From Streptomyces sp. NBC_01428 (GTDB lineage Bacteria > Actinomycetota > Actinomycetes > Streptomycetales > Streptomycetaceae), in the NCBI RefSeq assembly GCF_036231965.1, contig NZ_CP109499.1:8680001-8744000 (forward strand): a DNA stretch of 64,000 bases, read 5' to 3'. Position numbers and translations under genes: made by a program. Below, in pieces: positions 24,525 to 31,601 of the stretch (position 1 is its first letter; every line of letters begins with the position of its first letter). The notes below the pieces were generated by a model. It was not told the DNA's origin, did no database searches, and worked only from the letters and a program-made list of their open reading frames with translations.

Positions 24525-25730
24525 CTACTCCGCGGCGTCGTGCTGGTCCTGGCCGTCCCGGTGCAGTAGGTGGCCCGCGACCGTGTTGACCACGGCCACC
24601 AGAGGCACGGCCACCACCGCGCCCCCGATCCCGGCGATCAGACCCCCGGCGGCCACCGAGAGAATGACGCCGAGGGGGTGGACGCGCACCGCTCGCCCCA
24701 GGATGAACGGCTGCAGGACGTGCCCTTCCAACTGCTGAACGCCGAGGACGATGAGAAGGACCAGGAGGGCGGTGAACACGCCCTGGGTGACGAAGGCGAC
24801 GATCACGGCCAAGGCTCCTGAGGCGACCGCGCCGACCAGCGGGACGAACGCGGCAGCGAAGACGACGACCGCCAGGGGCACCGCCAGAGGGACGCCGAGG
24901 ATGTAGATCCCCAGCCCGATGCAGACGGCGTCGATGAAGGCGACGATGACCGTGCCGTGCACGTACGCGGTGAGCGTGTGCCAGGCCGGAGGGCCGGCGC
25001 CGTCGATCGCGGAGCGGGCGGATGCCGGGGCGAACTTGAGCGCCCATTTCCAGATGCGCGGTCCGTCGTAGAGCAGGAACAGCGTCGAGAACACCGTCAG
25101 CAGGACCCCGGTCAGGAGTTCCGCGAGGACCGTGACTCCGTGCAGGCCCGCGGCGGTGAGCTGATCGCTGCTGGACCCGATGCTGTCGCCCAGCTTGTCG
25201 GAGATGTGGTCGAGCCGGGCCTCGGTGATGTGGAACGGGCTCTTGAGGAGCCAGTGCTTGAGGTCGTCGACGCCGCTCTGCAGTTGATCCGTGAGGTCGT
25301 CCACGTTGTCCATCACCTGCCAGACGACGAACCATCCGACCAGGCCCAGGAGGACGAACCCGCAGAGGGCCGTCGCAACGGTCGCGAGCCCTTTCGGTAC
25401 CCGATGCTTTTGGAGACGGGCCACCGTGGGCTGAAGGAGCGCGGTGATCAGGAGAGCTGCCGCGAAGGACAGCACGATCAGGTGGACGGCGCCGATGACG
25501 CGGATCAGCACCCACAGGATGGCCGCCAGGACGAGCAGACGCCATCCCACTTCCGCTCCGACCCGAATGCCCCACGGAACGACGGAGACGGGTTCGGGGC
25601 GGCCGGACGCGGACGGCGCAGCCACCGCGGGCGGAGAAGGCGGCGGGGGAGGCGTGGACGGCGGGGCGTCCGCCACCACCTGATCGGCGTCGAAATGCTC
25701 CGGCCTCTTTCTGAACCGCACAGGCCGCAC
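24525..25730 (-). CDS. AI-2E family transporter (YdiK/PerM type)
   Basis: 401-aa membrane protein with seven or eight hydrophobic segments between residues 60 and 380. Family hallmarks are the paired N-terminal segments (LLVLAAILWVLIRVIGAVHLIVLSF), the amphipathic helical middle (about residues 150-200), VLLTVFSTLFLLYDGPRIW, and the C-terminal GVQQLEGHVLQPFILGRAVRVHPLGV-type motif. Residues 20-45 form a Pro/Ala-rich cytoplasmic extension. The GTG start at 25730 has only a weak ribosome site. Members move small molecules or Na+/H+; the substrate cannot be inferred. Confidence 0.87.
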   Translation of the reverse strand: MRPVRFRKRPEHFDADQVVADAPPSTPPPPPSPPAVAAPSASGRPEPVSVVPWGIRVGAEVGWRLLVLAAILWVLIRVIGAVHLIVLSFAAALLITALLQPTVARLQKHRVPKGLATVATALCGFVLLGLVGWFVVWQVMDNVDDLTDQLQSGVDDLKHWLLKSPFHITEARLDHISDKLGDSIGSSSDQLTAAGLHGVTVLAELLTGVLLTVFSTLFLLYDGPRIWKWALKFAPASARSAIDGAGPPAWHTLTAYVHGTVIVAFIDAVCIGLGIYILGVPLAVPLAVVVFAAAFVPLVGAVASGALAVIVAFVTQGVFTALLVLLIVLGVQQLEGHVLQPFILGRAVRVHPLGVILSVAAGGLIAGIGGAVVAVPLVAVVNTVAGHLLHRDGQDQHDAAE

Positions 25731-25964
25731 CTGTCTGTCGGAAGGGACACGCCATACCTGCGGGAGTGCCGCCGCTGTGGGCGGAATGCTCCGACTGCCG
25801 ATACGGATACGAATTCAATACCAATGATCAACTGAAGGGCCCCATTCCGGAGTGCGCAGGCCATGGGATCACCTTGATGGGTCAAGTGTGCCGACGACGC
25901 CGGAGCCGGGCGCTCGCGGCCGGCCGTTCGAGGTTGCCGGAGCGCTTCCGCCGACGGGAACAGT

Positions 25965-25970
25965 TAGCCT
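25965..25970 (+). promoter_or_regulatory. Candidate -10 of a leaderless promoter
   Basis: TAGCCT ends 7 nt before the GTG start at 25978 of the universal stress protein gene, which has no ribosome site. No -35 at normal spacing is evident (nearest TTGCCG is 25 bp upstream). Confidence 0.5.
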
Positions 25971-25977
25971 TTCTTGT

Positions 25978-26439
25978 GTGACTGACGAGCATCAGGATGT
26001 GTTCGAGCGCGGTACGGACGGACCCCGGGTCGTTCTCGCGGGCGTCGACGGGTCCGAATCCTCGTGGCGGGCCGCGGCCTATGCCGCGGGCCTCGCACGC
26101 AGACAGAATTCGACTCTCGCTCTGGTCTACATTCAGCCCTACATGGCGGCGAGCGTCGCCGCCGGCGTGAACGCCGCCGCGTTGACCGAGGAACTGGCCG
26201 AAGAGGTCGCGGGCGAAATCAGGAAAGCGACCGAGAATCTGCAGGCTCTCGGAGGGGTCCGATGGGCCTTCCACACGTTCCGGGACGATCCCTACAACGG
26301 GCTCGTGACGGCAGCCCGTGATCTGAAGGCCGACACGGTCGTGGTCGGCGCCTCCGAGTCCGCCGGGCACAGACTCATCGGCTCCATGGCCGTCCGCCTG
26401 GTCAAGCGCGGCCTCTGGCCCGTCACCGTGGTTCCGTGA
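25978..26439 (+). CDS. Universal stress protein (UspA family)
   Basis: 153-aa single-domain UspA fold. Beta-1 motif VVLAGVDGSESSWRAAAYAAGLA (about residues 16-38), a central FHTFRDDPYNGLVTAARDLKADTVVVGAS strand-helix, and the end LIGSMAVRLVKRGLWPVTVVP. The ATP-binding GxxGxnG(S/T) loop is only partly kept (GASESAGHRLIGS), so nucleotide binding is uncertain. Start taken as the GTG at 25978, from a -10-like box 7 nt upstream. A stand-alone stress gene; beta-phosphoglucomutase starts 127 bp downstream. Confidence 0.83.
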   Translation: MTDEHQDVFERGTDGPRVVLAGVDGSESSWRAAAYAAGLARRQNSTLALVYIQPYMAASVAAGVNAAALTEELAEEVAGEIRKATENLQALGGVRWAFHTFRDDPYNGLVTAARDLKADTVVVGASESAGHRLIGSMAVRLVKRGLWPVTVVP

Positions 26440-26566
26440 CCATCGACCTGCCCCTCGTGTGCAGGCCGTGAGCAAGGCTGCGGCCTTTGTGGTGCCTCCG
26501 GCGTCAGGCGGGTGAAGGGCGCCGGCGACAGGCATGGCGGGGGACGGGTCAAGGAAGGACCGCTTG

Positions 26567-27304
26567 ATGACGAACCTCGGCCTGCCCACCGAAATCCAGG
26601 CGTGCCTGTTTGATCTCGACGGTGTGATCACGCGTACCGCCGGTCTGCACGCGGCGGCGTGGAAGGACATGTTCGACGAGTTCCTGAAAGCCCGGTTCGG
26701 TCAGGAATTCCGTCCCTTCGATCAGGCCGACTACGACCGATACGTCGACGGTCGGCCCCGCGCGGACGGGGTGCGGACCTTCCTCGCCTCGCGCGGCGTG
26801 GAACTGCCCGAGGGCACGCCGAGCGACCCGGCGGACGCGGACACGGTCCGGCGCCTCGCGGAACGCAAGAACGAACTGCTGCTCGCACGGATCCGCCAGG
26901 ACGGCGTCCAGGCCTACGACGACTCCCTCGACTACGTCAGAGCCGTCCGCGGCGTCCCCCTGCGGACCGCGGTCGTCTCCTCCAGCAAGAACTGCCAGGC
27001 GATGCTGAGGGCGATCGGTGCGGAGGAACTGTTCGAGGTACGCATCGACGGGACGGTCGCCGAGGCGCGGGGCCTGCCGGGAAAACCCGCGCCGGACACC
27101 TTCCTGGCCGCCGCCCACGAGCTGGGGGTCGCTCCTGCGGCCTGCGCGGTGTTCGAGGACGCGCTCGCGGGGATGGAGGCCGGTCGGTCGGGCCACTTCG
27201 GCTACGTCGTCGGAGTCGACCGAGCCGACCAGGCGGCCGACCTGCGGTCGCACGGCGCCGACACCGTGGTCGAGGGACTGGGCGCCCTGAGGGAGACGCG
27301 ATGA
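26567..27304 (+). CDS. Beta-phosphoglucomutase-like HAD phosphatase
   Basis: 245 aa. HAD motif 1 ACLFDLDGVITRTAGLH (nucleophile and acid Asp near residues 13 and 15), motif 2 RTAVVSSSKNC, motif 3 GKPAPDTFL, motif 4 CAVFEDALAGMEAG. It converts beta-glucose 1-phosphate to glucose 6-phosphate. The ATG at 26567 follows AAGGAAGGA. The gene overlaps the GH65 phosphorylase by 4 bp (ATGA), so they are translationally coupled; GH65 enzymes release beta-glucose 1-phosphate, exactly this enzyme's substrate. The same HAD-GH65 pair is known in other actinobacteria, including mycobacteria. Confidence 0.9.
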   Translation: MTNLGLPTEIQACLFDLDGVITRTAGLHAAAWKDMFDEFLKARFGQEFRPFDQADYDRYVDGRPRADGVRTFLASRGVELPEGTPSDPADADTVRRLAERKNELLLARIRQDGVQAYDDSLDYVRAVRGVPLRTAVVSSSKNCQAMLRAIGAEELFEVRIDGTVAEARGLPGKPAPDTFLAAAHELGVAPAACAVFEDALAGMEAGRSGHFGYVVGVDRADQAADLRSHGADTVVEGLGALRETR

Positions 27305-29646
27305 TCACACACCCCGCGTACACCGTCGATCCGTGGTCCCTCCACGAGCGCGGCCTGCAGCTCGACATGCTCGCGCAGAGCGAATCCGTCTTCGCCCTGT
27401 CGAACGGCCACATCGGATGGCGCGGCAACCTCGACGAAGGGGAACCGCACGGCCTGCCCGGCTCCTACCTGAACGGGGTCCACGAGCTGCGGCCCCTGCC
27501 GTACGCGGAGGCCGGGTACGGGTATCCCGAGTCCGGCCAGTCGGTCATCAACGTCACCAACGGGAAGATCATCCGGCTGCTCGTCGACGACGAACCCTTC
27601 GACCTGAGGTACGGCACCGTGCGCTCCCACGAGCGCACGCTCGACCTGCGCTCCGGACTGCTGCACCGCGTCTGCGAGTGGACCTCTCCATCGGGGCACA
27701 CCGTCCGGGTGAGGTCCACGCGACTGGTGGCCTTCTCCGAGCGGGCCATCGCTGCCATCCGCTTCGAGGTGGAGGCCGTGGACGCCGAGGTACGTCTCGT
27801 CCTCCAGTCCGAACTCGTCGCCAACGAGGCGCTGCCGCAGGGCTCCGGCGACCCCAGGGCCACATCGGCGATCACAGCACCACTCGTCGCGGAGGAGGAC
27901 TTCGCCGCCGGGATGCGGCTGCGCCTCGTCCACACGACCGAGCGCAGTCGCCTGCGGGTCGCCGCCGCGGCCGACCACCTCGTCGAAGGACCCGCCGAGA
28001 CACAGACGTCGAGCGAGAGCGACGCCGACGTCAGCCGGCTCACCGTCACCTCGCGGGTCGCGCCCGGCCAGTCACTGCGGCTGACCAAGTTCGTCTCCTA
28101 CGGATGGTCGGCGGAGCGGTCCCTGCCGAGCGTGCGCGACCAGGTGGACGCCGCCCTCGCCGGTGCGCGCAGCACGGGCTGGGAGCAGCTCCTCGCGCAA
28201 CAGCGTTCGTACCTCGACGGCTTCTGGGAACACGCTGACGTCGAGGTCGACGGCGACCCGCAGATCCAGCAGGCCGTCCGCTTCGGACTCTTCCACGCGC
28301 TTCAGGCGGGAGCCAGGGGCGAGGGCCGCGCCATCCCGGCGAAGGGCCTGACCGGCTCCGGCTACGACGGGCACTGCTTCTGGGACACGGAGGCGTTCGT
28401 CCTGCCCGTGCTCACCTACACACATCCCGAAGCCGTGGCCGACGTCCTGCGCTGGCGACAGAACACCCTCCCCGCGGCCCGTGACCGCGCCCTCCAACTC
28501 GGCCTGCGAGGCGCCACGTTCCCCTGGCGAACAGTGACCGGCTCCGAGTGTTCGGCCTACTGGCCCGCAGGCACCGCCGCCTTCCACATCAACGCGGACG
28601 TCGCGGACGCGGTGACCACCTACGTGTCCGCCACCGGCGACGAGGACTTCGCCCGCGACACCGGCGTCGAGATCCTGGTGGAGACCGCCCGCCTGTGGTC
28701 CTCCCTCGGCCAGACCGACGCCGACGGGACGTTCCACATCGACGGTGTGACCGGACCCGACGAATACAGCGCCCTGGTCGACGACAACGTCTTCACCAAC
28801 CTGATGGCACGCTCCAATCTGAGGACCGCCGTCGCCGCCGTCCAGCGCTACCCGGAGCAGGCCGCCGCGCTCGGCGTCAGCGCGGAGGAGACAACTGCCT
28901 GGCGCCTGGCGGCCGATCGGACGCACATCCCCTACAACGCCGACCTCGACGTCCACGAACAGCATGCCGGGTTCACCCGGCACGAGAAGTGGGACTTCGC
29001 AGAAACGCGGGCGGACCAGTACCCGCTTCTTCTGCACTACCCGTACTTCGATCTCTATCGCAAGCAAGTGGTGAAACAGGCAGACCTCGTTCTCGCCATG
29101 TACAAGTGCGGAGACCTGTTCAGCGACCAGGAGAAGAGGCGCAACTTCGCCTACTACGAGGCGCTCACCGTCCGCGACTCGTCCCTCTCGGCCTGTTGTC
29201 AGGCCATCATGGCGGCCGAAGTCGGACACGTGGACCTCGCCTACGCCTATCTCGGCGAAGCGGCCCTCATGGATCTCGACGACCTTGAGAACAACACACG
29301 CGACGGGCTCCACATCGCCTCGCTCGCGGGCTCCTGGCTCGCCCTGGTCGCCGGCTTCGGCGGCATGCGGCAGAAGGGGGCGACGCTCACCTTCGCGCCG
29401 CGCCTGCCCGGCCAGTTGAGCCGTCTGGCGTTCAAGGTCCAGACCCGAGGGCGCTGTCTTCGCGTGGAGATCGACTCCTCCGCCGTCACCTACACCCTCA
29501 CATCGGGGGAGCCGTTGGCCATCGTCCACGACGGAACGCAGCTCACGGTCTCCACCACCCGCTCCCAGCGCATGCCGCTCGTGGCCCACGCCCCCGAACC
29601 CGCCCCCGAGCAACCTGAAGGCCGCCGCCCCGCACAACGCCCCTGA
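27301..29646 (+). CDS. GH65 disaccharide phosphorylase
   Basis: 781 aa, standard length for GH65 phosphorylases. Domains: N-terminal beta-sandwich (about residues 1-270), linker helices, (alpha/alpha)6 barrel (about 320-690) and C-terminal beta domain. The general acid is E488 in DGVTGPDEYS; phosphate-site residues lie in the HKWDFxxT-type and DSSLS segments (here HEKWDFAETRADQYPLLL and VRDSSLSACCQAI). It phosphorolyses an alpha-linked disaccharide (trehalose, maltose, kojibiose or nigerose; not decidable here) to glucose plus beta-glucose 1-phosphate. Coupled to the mutase gene upstream; a terminator overlaps its stop codon. Confidence 0.9.
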   Translation: MITHPAYTVDPWSLHERGLQLDMLAQSESVFALSNGHIGWRGNLDEGEPHGLPGSYLNGVHELRPLPYAEAGYGYPESGQSVINVTNGKIIRLLVDDEPFDLRYGTVRSHERTLDLRSGLLHRVCEWTSPSGHTVRVRSTRLVAFSERAIAAIRFEVEAVDAEVRLVLQSELVANEALPQGSGDPRATSAITAPLVAEEDFAAGMRLRLVHTTERSRLRVAAAADHLVEGPAETQTSSESDADVSRLTVTSRVAPGQSLRLTKFVSYGWSAERSLPSVRDQVDAALAGARSTGWEQLLAQQRSYLDGFWEHADVEVDGDPQIQQAVRFGLFHALQAGARGEGRAIPAKGLTGSGYDGHCFWDTEAFVLPVLTYTHPEAVADVLRWRQNTLPAARDRALQLGLRGATFPWRTVTGSECSAYWPAGTAAFHINADVADAVTTYVSATGDEDFARDTGVEILVETARLWSSLGQTDADGTFHIDGVTGPDEYSALVDDNVFTNLMARSNLRTAVAAVQRYPEQAAALGVSAEETTAWRLAADRTHIPYNADLDVHEQHAGFTRHEKWDFAETRADQYPLLLHYPYFDLYRKQVVKQADLVLAMYKCGDLFSDQEKRRNFAYYEALTVRDSSLSACCQAIMAAEVGHVDLAYAYLGEAALMDLDDLENNTRDGLHIASLAGSWLALVAGFGGMRQKGATLTFAPRLPGQLSRLAFKVQTRGRCLRVEIDSSAVTYTLTSGEPLAIVHDGTQLTVSTTRSQRMPLVAHAPEPAPEQPEGRRPAQRP

Positions 29647-29677
29647 GCCCGGCATCGGTCGGAACGACGCCGGGCTC
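29645..29677 (+). terminator. Intrinsic terminator of the HAD-GH65 operon
   Basis: Nine-bp perfect outer stem (29645-29653 with 29669-29677) plus an inner GTCG/CGAC stem. It begins inside the GH65 stop codon. No T-tract, as is usual in high-GC genomes. Confidence 0.7.
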
Positions 29678-29747
29678 GACACCGGGACGGGGTGGCGTCG
29701 TGGCCGCCCCGGGCCGACGCGGCTACCGGAATTCATTCGCAGTGCAT

Positions 29748-29761
29748 CGGCCTTCAGGCCG
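29748..29761. repeat. Left-end hairpin of the IS element
   Basis: CGGCC-TTCA-GGCCG, a 5-bp stem with TTCA loop. The right-end hairpin has the same loop, as expected for sites recognised by one TnpA. The exact left boundary is not certain. Confidence 0.6.
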
Positions 29762-29771
29762 GTGGTGAAGC

Positions 29772-29807
29772 GAATCTGATGGTGGCGACGCGGAGCGTCG
29801 CGGATTC
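29772..29807. repeat. Subterminal hairpin inside the IS left end
   Basis: GAATC (29772-29776) pairs with GATTC (29803-29807), and inside this GCGACGC (29785-29791) pairs with GCGTCGC (29795-29801) around a 3-nt loop. A second GCGGAGCGTCGCG copy lies at about 29851-29863. Between the left end and the tnpA stop codon; possibly a terminator for tnpA or a recognition element. Confidence 0.45.
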
Positions 29808-29892
29808 AGGGCCGGCGGAGCCGGATACCGCAAGGGCTTTGCCTGGGGTGCGGAGCGTCGCGAGGGCTGGTCCCGGCGGTGCTGGGTGGTGC

Positions 29893-30222
29893 TCACACCG
29901 GCCGGTTTTGCTGTTCGATGTACTGCTTGACCACGCTGAGCGGGGCGCCGCCGACGGTTCCGGCGAAGGAGGAGGCGGACCACAGCTTGTTGGCCCTCCA
30001 GTAGTGGCGTGCCAGGTCGGGGAACTCCTGGCGAAGGCGGCGGGAGGAGACGCCCTTGAGGGAGTTGACCAGTTTGCTCACGGCGACCTTGGGCGGAAAG
30101 TTCACCAGCAGGTGGACGTGGTTGTTCTCGCCGTTGAACTCCACCAGGTCACACTCGAAGTTTGTACGCCCCGACCGCATGATCTCTTCCATACGCTTCA
30201 CGTGGGCATCGGTGAACACCAT
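29893..30222 (-). pseudogene. tnpA: IS200-family Y1 transposase TnpA, N-terminally truncated
   Basis: 109 aa against about 135-150 for full TnpA. The HUH metal motif is intact (NNHVHLLVNFPP, H35 and H37) and so is the catalytic Tyr (KQYIEQQNRPV, Y101). What is missing is the start: full members have a first strand of the type YHLVFxxKYRRxVFTD before this point. Here a WHMVFTD sequence appears with the KYRR segment gone, and upstream of it the frame runs through non-family sequence to a TAG. A short deletion of about 30 codons therefore removed the N-terminal strand. It may be expressed but is unlikely to be active. Confidence 0.8.
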
Positions 30223-30308
30223 GTGCCAGAACTTTGAAGCGAAGCCATGTGGACGTGCATCACGAAAGCGGATTCTGGGCTTCGGCTATAGCCCAAGTGT
30301 GTAGCGTG

Positions 30309-31541
30309 ATGGTTGTGCAGCTTCGGTACTCCTTCCGCCTGTACCCGGACACCAGCCAACAGGAAGCGTTGGCGAGGGCGTTCGGGTGCGCCCGTGTCGT
30401 GTTCAACGATGCGGTCCGCGCCCGTGAAGAGGCTCGTAAAGCCGAGCAGTCGTTCCCGACGGGTGCAGAGTTGTCGAAGAGGCTGATTACCGAGGCGAAG
30501 CGGACGGTGGAGCGGTCGTGGCTGGGTGAGGTTTCTGCGGTGGTGCTTCAGCAGTCTCTGCGGGACGTCGAGAGGGCGTATCGCAACTTCTTCGCCTCCC
30601 TCAAGGGCAATCGCAAAGGCCCCCGCATCGGGCGTCCTCGCTTCAAGTCCCGAAAAGACGCCCGGCAGTCGATCCGGTTCACCGCCAACGCCCGCTGGAA
30701 CATCACCGACAACGGGCGCCTGAGTCTGCCGAAAGTCGGTGCGGTGAAGGTGAAGTGGTCCCGCACGCTGCCCACCACGCCGTCCTCCGCCACCGTGATC
30801 AAGGACGCGGCCGGGCGGTACTTCGCCTCCTTCGTCATCGACACCGACCCCGCTGCCGACGCGACCCGGATGCCTGAAACCGACCGCACCATCGGCATCG
30901 ACCTCGGCCTCACCCACTTCGCGGTCCTCTCCGACGGCACGAAAATCGACTCCCCGCGCTTTTTGCGGCGCGCGGAGAAGAAGCTGAAGAAGACCCAGCG
31001 GGAACTGTCCCGCAAACAGAAAGGTTCGAAGAACCGGGCCAAGGCCCGCCTGAAGGTCGCCCGCGCCCACGCCACAGTTGCTGACGCACGCCGTGAGTTC
31101 CATCATCAGCTCTCCACACAGTTGATCTCCGAGAACCAAGGGATCGCCGTGGAGGACTTGTCGGTGGCGGGACTGGCCCGCACCAGACTGGCCAAGAGTG
31201 TGCACGACGCCGGATGGGCATCGTTCATCAGCATGCTGGAATACAAAGCAGACCGGTACGGACGGACCCTGGTCACGATCGGCCGGTTCACGCCGACCTC
31301 CCAGACCTGCTCGACCTGCGGCGTCAAGGACGGGCCCAAGCCTCTCAATGTCCGGGAGTGGACGTGTGCCGCCTGCGGCACCGTCCACGACCGGGACATC
31401 AATGCCGCTATCAACGTGAAGACGGCCGCCGGACTGGCGGTATCAGCCTGTGGAGCGCCGGTAAGACCAGGAGCAATCCCGGCACAGCGCGAAGAAACAG
31501 GAAACCACGGATTCCCGACCCAAGCCCGTGCCGCCGCGTAG
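30309..31541 (+). CDS. tnpB: TnpB RNA-guided nuclease of IS605 family
   Basis: 410 aa, full length. N-terminal RNA-binding/wedge region (LRYSFRLYPDTSQQEALARAFGCAR), basic middle, and split RuvC nuclease with all three acids: D198 in GIDLGL, E282 in AVEDLS and D363 in DRDINAAINV. The zinc-ribbon Cys pairs are C334/C337 (CSTC) and C353/C356 (CAAC). Family members cut DNA guided by an omega-RNA made from the 3' end of the element. The ATG at 30309 was chosen from the VVQLRYSFRLYP start. No frameshift or missing catalytic residue, so it is likely active. Divergent from the truncated tnpA 86 bp away. Confidence 0.92.
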   Translation: MVVQLRYSFRLYPDTSQQEALARAFGCARVVFNDAVRAREEARKAEQSFPTGAELSKRLITEAKRTVERSWLGEVSAVVLQQSLRDVERAYRNFFASLKGNRKGPRIGRPRFKSRKDARQSIRFTANARWNITDNGRLSLPKVGAVKVKWSRTLPTTPSSATVIKDAAGRYFASFVIDTDPAADATRMPETDRTIGIDLGLTHFAVLSDGTKIDSPRFLRRAEKKLKKTQRELSRKQKGSKNRAKARLKVARAHATVADARREFHHQLSTQLISENQGIAVEDLSVAGLARTRLAKSVHDAGWASFISMLEYKADRYGRTLVTIGRFTPTSQTCSTCGVKDGPKPLNVREWTCAACGTVHDRDINAAINVKTAAGLAVSACGAPVRPGAIPAQREETGNHGFPTQARAAA

Positions 31542-31601
31542 CGGCACAGCAACGATCGAGAAGGCCAGAATCCTCGGGCTTCAGCCCGAGGAGCAAGTCA
31601 A
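31450..31601 (+). ncRNA. Probable omega-RNA (TnpB guide RNA scaffold)
   Basis: By family rule the guide-RNA scaffold overlaps the tnpB 3' end and runs to the right-end hairpin (31572-31591), with the guide just beyond the element. Here the guide would start with the flanking bases at about 31602, i.e. the antisense of the glpD 3' end. The 5' limit given is approximate; no promoter is visible. Confidence 0.45.
31572..31591. repeat. Right-end hairpin of the IS element
   Basis: 8-bp perfect stem with TTCA loop (31572-31579 with 31584-31591), followed by AGCAAGTCAA to the element end. It is the transposase recognition hairpin and the 3' part of the omega-RNA scaffold, and may also terminate tnpB and the convergent glpD transcript. 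Confidence 0.75.

Larger units (their letters stand above)
29748..31601 (+). mobile_element. IS200/IS605-type element with tnpA (broken) and tnpB
   Basis: Extends from a TTCA-loop hairpin (left end, 29748-29761) to a TTCA-loop hairpin near 31572-31591 (right end) finishing at about 31601. It holds a leftward HUH-transposase gene lacking its N-terminus and a rightward full-length TnpB gene, the divergent IS605 layout. As is typical of the family there are no terminal inverted repeats and no target duplication. The right end abuts and apparently supplies the glpD stop codon. The element is probably immobile by itself because of the tnpA truncation, but could be moved in trans. Confidence 0.85.

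Noticed and set aside
30198..31388. 396-codon minus-strand frame over tnpB
   Set aside because: Antisense shadow of the TnpB gene, which has all family motifs on the plus strand.
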